Origin: Sulfurospirillum cavolei
Lineage (GTDB): Bacteria; Campylobacterota; Campylobacteria; Campylobacterales; Sulfurospirillaceae
NCBI RefSeq assembly: GCF_001548055.1
Contig: NZ_AP014724.1
Location: forward strand, 620,001-684,000
Length of the DNA stretch: 64,000 nt
Direction: 5' to 3'
The translations under genes and the position numbers were made by a program. The notes under the pieces were generated by a model. That model worked only from the letters and a program-made list of their open reading frames with translations, was not told the DNA's origin and did not search any database. Positions 1 to 8,509 of this stretch are shown here, one piece after another (the first letter of the stretch is position 1; the number at the start of each line of letters is the position of its first letter).

Positions 1-1
1 G

Positions 2-736
2 TATCTGTTGGATTACAAAGGCGAACAAGTCATTAACAATATCACCGACGATCCGCATAAAAAAGGCGGGCTCGGACAAAATCGTAGCGGTAAATCTTAT
101 TATTACCGTGCGGTACGTGAAAAACGGTGCGTTTTAAGCGATCCTTACCCTTCAACGTTAACGAACGACTTAACCGTCACGGCGTCGTATCCGATTTACG
201 ACGAACAAGGAGCGTTACGTTTTATCGCATGTATCGACGTCTCGTTAGAGCATATCTTAAAAATTGCTCACCCCTCGTCGTTGCAATCGGGATTTGGAAA
301 AACGTCGAAATTGATCTATACGCTTTTTTCGATCTCTTTACTGGCAATCGCGCTTTTACTGCTTTTTAACGGTATGCGAAGTTTGTTTATGCACGGACTT
401 GCCTTCGAACTTTTGGACATTAAAGCGATGTTCGAATCGACCATTTTGATTACGCTCTCTTTGGCAATTTTCGATCTGGTAAAAACCATTTTTGAAGAGG
501 AAGTTTTAGGGCGTAACGAAAAAGACGATACCTCCGGAATGCATAAAACGATGGTACGTTTTTTAGGCTCGATTATTATCGCGTTGGCGATTGAGGCGTT
601 GATGTTGGTGTTTAAATTTGCGATTATCGACGCGTCGCATATCGTCAATGCGGTGTATCTTATCGGAGGCGTGACGTTTTTACTGTTTGGCTTGGCGTTT
701 TACGTGAAATCCGTGAATCAAAAGAGAGAATTATGA
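2..736 (+). CDS. PDC/Cache-type sensor-domain membrane protein (5' truncated by window)
   Basis: The reading frame is already open at base 2, so the start lies outside the window. The visible N-terminal ~90 residues look like the end of a PDC (double Cache) extracytoplasmic sensor fold (a DDPHKKGG-type loop, then ASYPIYDE and a GALRFIACIDVS strand). Four hydrophobic segments follow. No kinase, GGDEF or chemotaxis signalling domain follows the membrane part, which is odd for a PDC protein. Its end overlaps the hisH start by 4 nt, so the two are probably co-transcribed. Ligand and output are unknown; the family assignment is from sequence style. Confidence 0.6.
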   Translation, partial: YLLDYKGEQVINNITDDPHKKGGLGQNRSGKSYYYRAVREKRCVLSDPYPSTLTNDLTVTASYPIYDEQGALRFIACIDVSLEHILKIAHPSSLQSGFGKTSKLIYTLFSISLLAIALLLLFNGMRSLFMHGLAFELLDIKAMFESTILITLSLAIFDLVKTIFEEEVLGRNEKDDTSGMHKTMVRFLGSIIIALAIEALMLVFKFAIIDASHIVNAVYLIGGVTFLLFGLAFYVKSVNQKREL

Positions 737-1344
737 TAGGTTTAATCGATTACAATATGGGCAATCTTCGAAGCGTTACCAACGCGTTTGAGAAACTCGG
801 TACGCGTATCGAAATTGTGAAAGACGCTTCACATGTAGAAGGTTACGACAAGATTATTCTTCCGGGTGTAGGTGCCTTTAAAGATGCGATGGCGTGTTTA
901 AAAGAGCGCGAGATGGATGAAGCCGTCAAAGCGTTTGCCGCAACGAAAAAGCCTCTTTTAGGTATCTGTTTGGGGATGCAACTGTTGTTTGAAGCCAGCA
1001 CGGAATTTGGAAAAACGCAAGGTCTAGGACTCATTGAAGGGGAGGTCGTTAAATTTGACACGACGCGTTTTTCTCAACACCTTAAAGTACCGCATATGGG
1101 TTGGAACGAGCTTGAAGTGGTGCGAGATACACCGCTTTTTAAGGGGATGGCACCTCGCTTTTACCTCTACTTCGTACACAGCTTTCATGTGCAGTGCGAC
1201 GAAAAATATCAAATCGGAAAAACGACGTACGGCTATACGTTTGCGAGCGCGGTTCAAAAAGAAAATATCTACGGGTTTCAGCCGCACCCTGAAAAGTCGC
1301 ATGAAAACGGCTTGGCTATTTTAAAGAATTTTGTGGAGTTATGA
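733..1344 (+). CDS. hisH: Imidazole glycerol phosphate synthase, glutamine amidotransferase subunit HisH
   Basis: HisH hydrolyses glutamine and feeds ammonia to HisF in histidine synthesis. The 203-residue length is normal. The class I glutaminase triad is visible: nucleophile Cys79 in GICLGMQLL, and His185 and Glu187 in the HPEKS motif near the C-terminus. The oxyanion-strand motif [10 protein letters not shown] is near residues 44-53. It overlaps the upstream sensor gene by 4 nt and hisA by 4 nt, consistent with one translationally coupled operon. HisF is not in the window. Confidence 0.96.
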   Translation: MIGLIDYNMGNLRSVTNAFEKLGTRIEIVKDASHVEGYDKIILPGVGAFKDAMACLKEREMDEAVKAFAATKKPLLGICLGMQLLFEASTEFGKTQGLGLIEGEVVKFDTTRFSQHLKVPHMGWNELEVVRDTPLFKGMAPRFYLYFVHSFHVQCDEKYQIGKTTYGYTFASAVQKENIYGFQPHPEKSHENGLAILKNFVEL

Positions 1345-2054
1345 TGGAAATTTTACCGGCGATTGATTTAAAAGACGGCAAAGCGGTACGCTTGACAAAA
1401 GGACTAATGCAAAGTGCTACGGTCTATTCGAATGAACCGTGGGAAGTGGCAAAAACGTTTGAAGAAATGGGCTCAAAATGGGTTCACTTGGTCGATTTAA
1501 ACGGTGCGTTTGCGGGTGAACCGCGCAATATGGAGCAAATTCAAAAAATTCGTAAGAAATGCAACCTCAAATTGGAATTGGGCGGAGGAATTCGCGACGA
1601 AGAGACGATTCGACGTTATGTCGATCTTGGAATCGATCGGGTTATTTTGGGCTCCGTCGCGCTTAAAAATCCCGCTTTCGTCAAAGAGATGTGTCGAAAG
1701 TACCGTATTGTCGTAGGCATCGATGCGATCGACGGTTTTGTCGCAGTGGAAGGTTGGGCGGAAAAATCGACGATGTTGGCGACGGATTTAGCCAAAGAAT
1801 TTGCGAATGCCGGCGTGGAGGCAATTATTTGTACCGATGTCGGGAGAGACGGCATGTTAAGCGGCGTTAATGCGGAGTTTACGCTTTCCATTGCGGAAGC
1901 TTCGGGGATCGATACGATTGCCAGTGGAGGCGTTAAAAATTTGGACGATATAGTTTTACTAAAACACTCGCGTAAAGTCGCCGGCGTTATCGTCGGAAAA
2001 GCGTTTTACGAGGGTACTTTGGACTTACGCGAAGCCTTTGCCCGTTGCTCTTAA
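1341..2054 (+). CDS. hisA: ProFAR isomerase HisA
   Basis: HisA isomerises ProFAR to PRFAR, the step before the HisFH synthase. The 237-residue TIM barrel carries the expected acid/base aspartates, Asp9 (PAIDLKDGK) and Asp128 (VVGIDAIDG), and the phosphate-binding ELGGGIRD and IASGGVKN loops. The start ATG lies in an ATGATG, so initiation could be at 1341 or 1344. The ATGA overlap with the hisH stop indicates coupling. A short gap of about 75 nt to cheY probably holds the next promoter. Confidence 0.96.
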   Translation: MMEILPAIDLKDGKAVRLTKGLMQSATVYSNEPWEVAKTFEEMGSKWVHLVDLNGAFAGEPRNMEQIQKIRKKCNLKLELGGGIRDEETIRRYVDLGIDRVILGSVALKNPAFVKEMCRKYRIVVGIDAIDGFVAVEGWAEKSTMLATDLAKEFANAGVEAIICTDVGRDGMLSGVNAEFTLSIAEASGIDTIASGGVKNLDDIVLLKHSRKVAGVIVGKAFYEGTLDLREAFARCS

Positions 2055-2129
2055 AAGAGTGCTTTAAACTAAGTTCAAACTAAAGTTCGTTAGAATGGAA
2101 GACTAAACCTTAAAGTTAAAGGAGTGACA

Positions 2130-2495
2130 TTGAAGCTGCTTGTAGTAGACGATAGCTCGACAATGCGCCGTATTATAAAAAACACTTTACAGAGATTGGG
2201 GTTTGATGACGTGTTAGAAGCAGAACACGGCGTAGAAGCCTGGCAAATTTTGGAAAGAACTCCGGATATAAACGTTTTGATTACCGATTGGAATATGCCC
2301 GAGATGAACGGACTTGATCTCGTACGAAAAGTGCGTGCCGAAAAAAAATATGAAAATATGCCGATCATCATGGTCACGACCGAAGGCGGTAAAGCCGAAG
2401 TTATTACCGCGCTTAAAGCCGGAGTCAATAACTATATCGTCAAACCGTTTACGCCCCAAGTCTTAAAAGAAAAACTCGAGGATGTTTTAGGTTAA
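2130..2495 (+). CDS. cheY: Chemotaxis response regulator CheY
   Basis: Single-domain receiver that, when phosphorylated by CheA, binds the flagellar switch. I place the start at TTG 2130 because AAAGGAG (2118-2124) lies 5 nt upstream; an in-frame GTG at 2124 overlaps this ribosome site and is unlikely. The 121-residue product has all catalytic residues: Asp7/Asp8 acidic pocket, phospho-acceptor Asp53 (LITDWNMPEMNG), Thr83 and Lys105 (VKPF). The order cheY-prmA-ftsH matches C. jejuni. Confidence 0.95.
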   Translation: MKLLVVDDSSTMRRIIKNTLQRLGFDDVLEAEHGVEAWQILERTPDINVLITDWNMPEMNGLDLVRKVRAEKKYENMPIIMVTTEGGKAEVITALKAGVNNYIVKPFTPQVLKEKLEDVLG

Positions 2496-2500
2496 TCTGA

Positions 2501-3328
2501 ATGAAACAAACCTATAACGAATTGTCCTTAACCGCTAGTAGCGAATATTCTCTTTTTATGGATTGTCTGATGAGCCTCAGCGATGAGGCCATTGAAGAAA
2601 AAGACGGCACAATGATTTTGCGTAGCGAAGAAGACCTTGAGACGATTCGCTTCGGTATGGAAACGTTTGCCCAACAACTCTCTCTTGCCTTAAATCGTTC
2701 TATAACGCTTGAAAGCACCTTGTCGGTTTGCGAGAATGAAGATTGGATTGCACAGTATCGCAATTCGGTTCAGCCGCTTTACGTCGAAAATTTATACATT
2801 CATCCCAGCTGGGTGCAAGACGATCCGAACAAAATCAATGTCGTGATCGATCCGGCGTTGGCATTCGGATCGGGACACCATGAGACGACGTACGGATGTT
2901 TGTTACTTTTACAACGCTATGTTCAACCGAATACGGCTTTGCTTGACGTTGGATGCGGGAGCGGGATTTTAGCGATAGCGGCTTCTAAATTAGGCGCTAA
3001 AGTCGATTTGTGTGATACCGATGAGCAAGCGACGCTTTCGGCGAGTGAAAATTTCCAACGCAATCATGCGACGTTTCAAACGATATGGACGGGGTCGGTA
3101 CAAAAAAGAGAACGCGAATACGATATCGTCGTTGCCAATATTATCGCCGATGTGTTAATTATGTTGGCTTCCGACTTACAAAGTGCGGTCAACGAAAACG
3201 GTCTTTTGATACTTTCTGGCATTTTAGATAAATATATCGATAAGGTCGAGCATAAATTTACGACAATGAACCTTGTCGAAAAGTACCAAAAAGACGAGTG
3301 GTTTACGCTCGTTTTACAAAGGAAATAG
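2501..3328 (+). CDS. prmA: Ribosomal protein L11 methyltransferase
   Basis: SAM-dependent methyltransferase for ribosomal protein L11. The 275-residue protein has the SAM-binding glycine motif LLDVGCGSGILAIAASKLGA in its C-terminal half and the PrmA-typical upstream stretch with PALAFGSGHHETT. A VVANIIADVL motif IV follows. The stop codon abuts the ftsH ATG directly (3328/3329). It sits 5 nt after cheY, so cheY-prmA-ftsH is one operon. Confidence 0.93.
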   Translation: MKQTYNELSLTASSEYSLFMDCLMSLSDEAIEEKDGTMILRSEEDLETIRFGMETFAQQLSLALNRSITLESTLSVCENEDWIAQYRNSVQPLYVENLYIHPSWVQDDPNKINVVIDPALAFGSGHHETTYGCLLLLQRYVQPNTALLDVGCGSGILAIAASKLGAKVDLCDTDEQATLSASENFQRNHATFQTIWTGSVQKREREYDIVVANIIADVLIMLASDLQSAVNENGLLILSGILDKYIDKVEHKFTTMNLVEKYQKDEWFTLVLQRK

Positions 3329-5290
3329 ATGAATCCCAACCCAGACAATAAAAACGATAAAAAAAATAACTTTTTCAACCAAAATCCTCTCTTAATGTTT
3401 GCGATTTTTTCCATAATCGTTATTTTACTTTTTAAAAATTTTACCGGCGGTACGAGCGATAACGGTATGGCGGCTAATTTCAACGTTCAAAACAGTGCAA
3501 CGCGTACCATCAGTTATTACGAACTTAAAGAGTTGATCCGCAACAGCCAAATCAGCTATGTAGCGATCGGACAAACGACGATTAAAGCTTTTTCCAACGA
3601 AGGTGCGCAAAAAACCGTATACGTTGTTAAAAAAGTCGGTGAAGACAGTACGTTGATTCCGTTAATGGATGAGAAAAAAGTCGGTTACGGCGGTTATAAC
3701 GAATCCAATATCTTTACCGAGATTCTCTTCTCATGGGTTTTACCCGTATTTGTCTTTTTCGGTATTTGGATGTTCCTAGCCAATCGTATGCAAAAAAATA
3801 TGGGCGGAGGGATTTTAGGCATGGGGAGCAGTAAAAAGCTCGTCAATTCCGAAAAACCGAAAGTCAAATTTGAAGACGTCGCCGGTGTCGAAGAAGCTAA
3901 AGAAGAGGTCAAAGAGATCGTCGACTTTTTAAAATACCCCGATCGTTATATGAACTTAGGAGCTAAAATTCCTAAAGGCGTACTGTTAGTAGGCCCTCCG
4001 GGTACGGGTAAAACCTTGCTTGCCAAAGCGGTTGCAGGAGAAGCAAGCGTGCCGTTTTTCTCGGTTTCGGGTTCAAGCTTTATCGAAATGTTCGTGGGTG
4101 TTGGTGCGAGTCGCGTACGCGATTTGTTTGAAAACGCTAAAAAAGAAGCACCTGCTATCGTATTCATCGACGAAATCGATGCGATCGGTAAGAGCAGGGC
4201 TGCTAGCGGTATGATGGGCGGTAACGATGAAAGAGAACAAACGCTCAATCAGCTTTTAGCGGAAATGGACGGATTTAGTTCGGATAAATCGCCCGTGATT
4301 GTTTTGGCGGCAACGAATAGACCCGAAGTCTTGGATGCCGCACTCTTGCGACCGGGACGTTTCGATCGACAGGTTTTAGTCGATAAGCCCGATTTTCAAG
4401 GTCGTAAAGATATTTTAAAGGTTCATGTCGTCGATATTAAATTAGGAAAAGATATTAATCTTGAAGAAATTGCACGCTTAACGGCGGGTCTTGCGGGTGC
4501 GGACTTGGCCAATATTATTAACGAAGCAGCACTTCTTGCGGGACGTAAGAATAAAACGTACGTCGAACAACAAGACCTTGTCGAAGCGGTAGAGCGTGCG
4601 ATTGCGGGGCTTGAGAAAAAAAGTCGCCGTATCAATCCGGAAGAAAAACGTATCGTAGCATACCATGAAAGTGGACATGCGCTTCTTGCGGAGACGACGG
4701 AAGGTGCAAAACGCGTTTCGAAAGTATCGATTATTCCAAGAGGACTTGCAGCCCTTGGATATACGCTTAACACTCCCGAAGAAAATAAATTTTTGATGCA
4801 AAAACACGAGTTGATGGCGGAAGTCGACGTTCTTTTGGGCGGTCGCGCGGCAGAAGAGGTCTTTTTGGGCGAAATTTCGACGGGTGCCGGTAACGATTTG
4901 GAACGAGCAACGGATATTATTAAGGCGATGGTAAGTATTTACGGTATGAGCGATGTCGCCGGTTTAATGGTTCTTGAAAAGCAACGCAATACGTTTTTAA
5001 ACGGCGGAACGGTCAAAGATTACAGCGATAAGATGGCGGAAAAACTTGACGAGCACATTAAAAAGACTTTACAAGAGCGTTATGAAGTCGTTAAAGTCCG
5101 TTTGGAAGAGTATCGAGAATGTATCGAACGCATTGTGATGAAATTAAACGAATTTGAGACGATTGACGGAGAGCAGTTGCGCGAAGTCATTGCTTTGTTT
5201 GAAGAAGAAAACGGCATGCCTTCAAAACTCAAACACACTAAATCCGTTCACGAAAAACCGCTGAACGAACAACCGACGAGCCATGCGTAA
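3329..5290 (+). CDS. ftsH: ATP-dependent zinc metalloprotease FtsH
   Basis: Membrane-bound AAA+ protease that degrades misfolded membrane proteins and regulatory targets. The 653-residue protein has two N-terminal membrane segments (about residues 21-36 and 128-148) enclosing a periplasmic domain, Walker A at Gly222-Thr229 (GPPGTGKT), Walker [10 protein letters not shown], the second-region-of-homology arginines (RPGRFDRQ) and the zinc site His446-Glu447-x-x-His450. The C-terminus is charged. The end overlaps the next gene by 8 nt. Confidence 0.97.
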   Translation: MNPNPDNKNDKKNNFFNQNPLLMFAIFSIIVILLFKNFTGGTSDNGMAANFNVQNSATRTISYYELKELIRNSQISYVAIGQTTIKAFSNEGAQKTVYVVKKVGEDSTLIPLMDEKKVGYGGYNESNIFTEILFSWVLPVFVFFGIWMFLANRMQKNMGGGILGMGSSKKLVNSEKPKVKFEDVAGVEEAKEEVKEIVDFLKYPDRYMNLGAKIPKGVLLVGPPGTGKTLLAKAVAGEASVPFFSVSGSSFIEMFVGVGASRVRDLFENAKKEAPAIVFIDEIDAIGKSRAASGMMGGNDEREQTLNQLLAEMDGFSSDKSPVIVLAATNRPEVLDAALLRPGRFDRQVLVDKPDFQGRKDILKVHVVDIKLGKDINLEEIARLTAGLAGADLANIINEAALLAGRKNKTYVEQQDLVEAVERAIAGLEKKSRRINPEEKRIVAYHESGHALLAETTEGAKRVSKVSIIPRGLAALGYTLNTPEENKFLMQKHELMAEVDVLLGGRAAEEVFLGEISTGAGNDLERATDIIKAMVSIYGMSDVAGLMVLEKQRNTFLNGGTVKDYSDKMAEKLDEHIKKTLQERYEVVKVRLEEYRECIERIVMKLNEFETIDGEQLREVIALFEEENGMPSKLKHTKSVHEKPLNEQPTSHA

Positions 5291-5930
5291 CGTTTTATAT
5301 ACGACGACGCAACCGATCGCCAAAGAGGGATGGAACCGTCTCGTTTTAACGGGAATGGTGTTGCTTCTTTCGTATGCGCTTTCGTGGCTGACGTGGTTGT
5401 TTTTCCTGCTTTTCGCATGGACGCTTTTTTCCTATCGCAATCCCGAGCGTCTTGCAGACGAAGACGATGTGCGCGCTTTGATTTCGCCGATTGACGGAAG
5501 AGTAACGTCGATTGCGAAAACGACGCTTGAGAACAATCAAGAGATGTTGCGCATCGTGATTCGAAAATCGTTTTTCGACGTGGGATTGATTCGCGCTCCT
5601 CTTGCGATGAACGTCGTTGCGACGACGCATCGATTCGGTCTTTTTATGCCGCCTTCGCATGCATTGTCGGCTGCTTTAGGTGAGCGAAGTATCGTGACAT
5701 GTCAGGCACAAAATGACCAACTGTATATGGTCTGTTCTATCGGTTCTTGGGGAACTCCGGTTGCGTTTTACCGTAAAGACGGCTCTTTTAAAGCAACGGA
5801 ACGTATGGGTTTCCTCAAAGACGGGGAAATTGCCGTGCTGGTTAGTTTAGATACGCGTATCAAAGTGGTACTGAACGACACGGTTAAAGCAGGGCAAAGC
5901 GTGCTCGGCTATCTTGCGTATAAGGATTAA
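5283..5930 (+). CDS. Phosphatidylserine decarboxylase-like membrane protein lacking the pyruvoyl serine
   Basis: The 215-residue protein has N-terminal hydrophobic segments (about 20-47) and a region like the small phosphatidylserine/archaetidylserine decarboxylase family (SPIDGRVTSI, then RMGFLKDGEIAVLVSL and a VKAGQSVLG ending). In active members the C-terminal region holds an LGS or FGS self-cleavage motif whose Ser becomes the pyruvoyl group. The aligned place here reads KDGEI, with Glu instead of Ser. It lies between ftsH and pssA, as the decarboxylase-like gene does in C. jejuni. It may be a non-catalytic paralogue with another role in phospholipid handling. Confidence 0.75.
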   Translation: MRNVLYTTTQPIAKEGWNRLVLTGMVLLLSYALSWLTWLFFLLFAWTLFSYRNPERLADEDDVRALISPIDGRVTSIAKTTLENNQEMLRIVIRKSFFDVGLIRAPLAMNVVATTHRFGLFMPPSHALSAALGERSIVTCQAQNDQLYMVCSIGSWGTPVAFYRKDGSFKATERMGFLKDGEIAVLVSLDTRIKVVLNDTVKAGQSVLGYLAYKD

Positions 5931-5931
5931 G

Positions 5932-6663
5932 ATGAACGTTCAAAACGGGAACAAATTGCAATTGATGTATGTCTTTCCCAATCTTTTTACGGCGGCGAGT
6001 GCTTTTTTAGGCGTGATTAGCGTCATTGCTTCGGCTAATGCTCAATTTGATAAAGCGGCGATTTATATTCTTTTGTCGTTAATTTTTGACGGACTTGACG
6101 GTAGAGTAGCACGATTGACCAATGCGACGAGTAAATTCGGTGCCGAATTCGACTCTTTAGCGGATATCGTAGCTTTCGGCGTTGCGCCTGCGATGTTGTT
6201 TTATTTTAGTATTGCCCATGCTTATGGGAAAGTCGGCTCGCTTTTATGCGCGATGTTTGTCGTTTTCGGGGCAATCCGTTTGGCACGTTTCAACGTGATG
6301 ATCGGCACGGTGGAGCCTTCCGTTTTTATCGGTGTTCCGATTCCTACTGCCGCCGTCGTCGTTGCAATGTGGATTTTATTTTATAAAGAATATCCCGCAA
6401 TTCACGGCTATGAGAGTCTGATGCTGATTGGTTTAGGCGGACTTTCGTGCCTAATGGTCAGCAATATTCGTTATCCGAGTTTCAAGAAGATCGATTTAAA
6501 AAAAGGTCATCTAATTAAAACGCTGGTGTACCTTGTTGCGACGTTTTCGCTTCTGTATTTATACCCGATCGAAGTCGGAACGCTTCTGATTAGCCTGTAC
6601 CTTGTATACGGCTTATTACGAGGCGTTTACACGTTCATCGTTGCCAAATACTATAAAAATTGA
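5932..6663 (+). CDS. pssA: CDP-diacylglycerol--serine O-phosphatidyltransferase
   Basis: Makes phosphatidylserine from CDP-diacylglycerol and serine in the inner membrane. The start is ATG 5932, with AAGGA 5 nt upstream; an in-frame TTG at 5914 lies inside the previous gene. The CDP-alcohol phosphatidyltransferase signature is intact in the DGLDGRVARL stretch and the following GAEFDSLAD aspartates. The 243-residue product has several hydrophobic helices. The gene follows the decarboxylase-like gene by one base, so they form a phospholipid pair. Confidence 0.93.
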   Translation: MNVQNGNKLQLMYVFPNLFTAASAFLGVISVIASANAQFDKAAIYILLSLIFDGLDGRVARLTNATSKFGAEFDSLADIVAFGVAPAMLFYFSIAHAYGKVGSLLCAMFVVFGAIRLARFNVMIGTVEPSVFIGVPIPTAAVVVAMWILFYKEYPAIHGYESLMLIGLGGLSCLMVSNIRYPSFKKIDLKKGHLIKTLVYLVATFSLLYLYPIEVGTLLISLYLVYGLLRGVYTFIVAKYYKN

Positions 6664-6670
6664 GTATAAT
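6641..6670 (+). promoter_or_regulatory. Candidate sigma70 promoter for the leuA leader transcript
   Basis: TTGCCA at 6641-6646 and TATAAT at 6665-6670 are 18 bp apart, close to the sigma70 consensus. The -35 element lies inside the last codons of pssA. Transcription would start near 6677, just ahead of the hairpins and the small Leu-rich reading frame. Seen in sequence only; no expression data. Confidence 0.6.
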
Positions 6671-6680
6671 ACGTCCACTC

Positions 6681-6723
6681 TGAAGAAGTGCGTTTCACGC
6701 TCTTCTTCAAAAGAGCTATTTTT
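6681..6723 (+). promoter_or_regulatory. Two mutually exclusive hairpins in the leuA leader (possible attenuator)
   Basis: TGAAGAA (6681-6687) can pair with TTCTTCA (6703-6709), with an inner GTG/CAC. Alternatively GCTCTT (6699-6704) pairs with AAGAGC (6711-6716), followed by TATTTTT (6717-6723), which has the layout of an intrinsic terminator. The two pairings share bases 6703-6709, so only one can form at a time. The second stem could also simply terminate pssA readthrough. Confidence 0.45.
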
Positions 6724-6735
6724 AAAGGAGAAACG

Positions 6736-6834
6736 ATGAAAAACGTTACGGCGATCGGCATTATGAAATCGATTAAATGTTTACCCAAAATTGAGATTAA
6801 AAACGCTCTCCTGCAAAACCTTCTCTCCCTCTAA
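6736..6834 (+). CDS. Candidate leucine leader peptide, 32 residues
   Basis: ATG 6736 has a strong AAAGGAG site at 6724-6730, and the frame runs 32 codons to TAA 6832-6834. Six leucines are present, five in the last eight residues (LLQNLLSL), encoded by CTC, CTG, CTT, CTC and CTC rather than the TTA/TTG codons common in neighbouring genes. The stop is followed by a pyrimidine-rich, T-rich tract and then leuA. Position and composition fit a leader that senses charged tRNA-Leu. I see no strong terminator after it, so a Rho-dependent or translation-coupled mechanism would be needed. Confidence 0.55.
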   Translation: MKNVTAIGIMKSIKCLPKIEIKNALLQNLLSL

Positions 6835-6893
6835 TTTTCTTTTTTTTCATTCATTTTTAGCAACACAGATACAATCATTTAAAGGATAACCTT

Positions 6894-8453
6894 ATGAGCG
6901 ACAATACTATTATCATTTTTGATACGACGTTACGCGACGGCGAGCAAAGTCCCGGCGCGTCCATGAATACGGAAGAAAAAATTCAAATCGCCTTGCAATT
7001 GCAAAAGCTCGGCGTTGACGTAATCGAAGCGGGATTTGCAGCGGCGAGCCCCGGAGATTTTGACGCGATTGCGCGTATCAGCGAAGTGATTACCAAAAGT
7101 CGCGTCTGTTCGTTGGCGCGTGCGTTGGAGAGGGATATTAAAGCGGCGGGCGAAGCCGTTTCCAAAGCAAAATTCAATCGCATTCACACGTTTATCGCGA
7201 CAAGTCCGATTCACATGCAATACAAACTTAAAATGAGTCCGGATCAAGTCATTAAAAAAGCGGTCGAAGCGGTACAATACGCCAAAACTTTTTGTGAAGA
7301 CGTCGAATTTAGTTGTGAAGACGCGGGACGTAGCGAAATCGGTTTTATGAAAGAGGTGTTAGACGCCGTCATCAACGCCGGAGCAACGACGCTCAATATC
7401 CCCGATACGGTCGGCTATCGCTTACCGACGGAGATGGGAGCGATTATTAAGTCGTTACACGACTTTGTCGGTGCGCGTGCGATCATCTCGGTACACAACC
7501 ACAACGATTTGGGGCTTGCGGTCGCCAATTCGCTTGCATGCGTCGAAAGTGGTGCGCGTCAAATCGAGTGTACGATTAACGGGTTGGGCGAGCGTGCCGG
7601 AAATGCGGCACTTGAAGAGATCGTGATGGCACTTCGAACGCGTAAAGATCATTTCAGTGCTTACGAGACGAATATTAACATTAAAGAGATTTACCCGACC
7701 AGCCGCCTTGTCTCTTCGATTACCGGAATCGAACCGCAACCCAATAAAGCGATCGTCGGCAAAAATGCATTTTCGCATGAAAGCGGCATTCACCAAGACG
7801 GTGTTTTAAAACATACGCAAACGTATGAAATTATGAGTGCTAAAGATATCGGACTCGATAAAAACTCGATCGTTCTTGGAAAACATTCCGGTCGCCATGC
7901 GTTTAAAGACAAATTGGCAAGCTTAGGATATGAATTGCAAGACGATGAAATTAACGAAGCGTTTGAGCGTTTTAAAATTTTGGCGGATCAGAAAAAAGAG
8001 ATTTTCGACGATGATTTACGTGCGTTGGTCGCCGAAGAGATTACGAAAATTCCTCAAGTGTTCGAGTTGCTTCGCTTGCAACTTTCCGATTGTGCTCCCG
8101 GAGGCGTCCCAAGTGCGGCGGTGACGATCAATCACGACGGTAAAGAGATTACCGATGCGGCAATCGGCAACGGAACGATGGACGCTATTTTTAAAGTAAT
8201 CGATCGCGTATGCGGCGTCAGCGGAGAGCTTAAAGATTATAAAGTCGATGCGGTTTCACAAGGCAAAGATGCTATGGCGCGCGTCATCGTCAAAGTCGTT
8301 TTCGACGAGAGCAAGCCGGCGATTATGGGACACGGGCTAAGCGTCGATACGATGCTGGCAACGGCAAAAGCCTATATTGGGGCACTTAACAGTTACATGT
8401 CGATGCGCGATCGTTTGCGTAGCGTTCACAAAATGGAACAAGAAGGCATTTAA
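6894..8453 (+). CDS. leuA: 2-isopropylmalate synthase
   Basis: First committed step of leucine synthesis: condenses acetyl-CoA with 2-ketoisovalerate. The 519-residue length fits LeuA type 1. The N-terminal TIM barrel has the [15 protein letters not shown] motif and the metal-binding [13 protein letters not shown] stretch; [13 protein letters not shown] follows, and the last ~120 residues form the LeuA dimerisation/allosteric domain that binds leucine. An AAAGG site precedes ATG 6894. It stands alone, with a terminator palindrome after it. Confidence 0.96.
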   Translation: MSDNTIIIFDTTLRDGEQSPGASMNTEEKIQIALQLQKLGVDVIEAGFAAASPGDFDAIARISEVITKSRVCSLARALERDIKAAGEAVSKAKFNRIHTFIATSPIHMQYKLKMSPDQVIKKAVEAVQYAKTFCEDVEFSCEDAGRSEIGFMKEVLDAVINAGATTLNIPDTVGYRLPTEMGAIIKSLHDFVGARAIISVHNHNDLGLAVANSLACVESGARQIECTINGLGERAGNAALEEIVMALRTRKDHFSAYETNINIKEIYPTSRLVSSITGIEPQPNKAIVGKNAFSHESGIHQDGVLKHTQTYEIMSAKDIGLDKNSIVLGKHSGRHAFKDKLASLGYELQDDEINEAFERFKILADQKKEIFDDDLRALVAEEITKIPQVFELLRLQLSDCAPGGVPSAAVTINHDGKEITDAAIGNGTMDAIFKVIDRVCGVSGELKDYKVDAVSQGKDAMARVIVKVVFDESKPAIMGHGLSVDTMLATAKAYIGALNSYMSMRDRLRSVHKMEQEGI

Positions 8454-8460
8454 GCCTCTC

Positions 8461-8509
8461 TGGTCTTAAACCTTACATGTCAAAACGTACATGTAAGGTT
8501 ATTTGACCA
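8461..8509. terminator. Bidirectional terminator built from an inverted pair of CTTACATGT
   Basis: AACCTTACATGT (8469-8480) and its exact complement (8489-8500) form a perfect 12-bp stem with an 8-nt loop. An outer TGGTC/GACCA (8461-8465 and 8505-8509) can extend it. It lies between the convergent ends of leuA and pflB and overlaps the pflB stop codon. Each arm contains the 9-mer that is over-represented elsewhere in the window. Confidence 0.75.
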
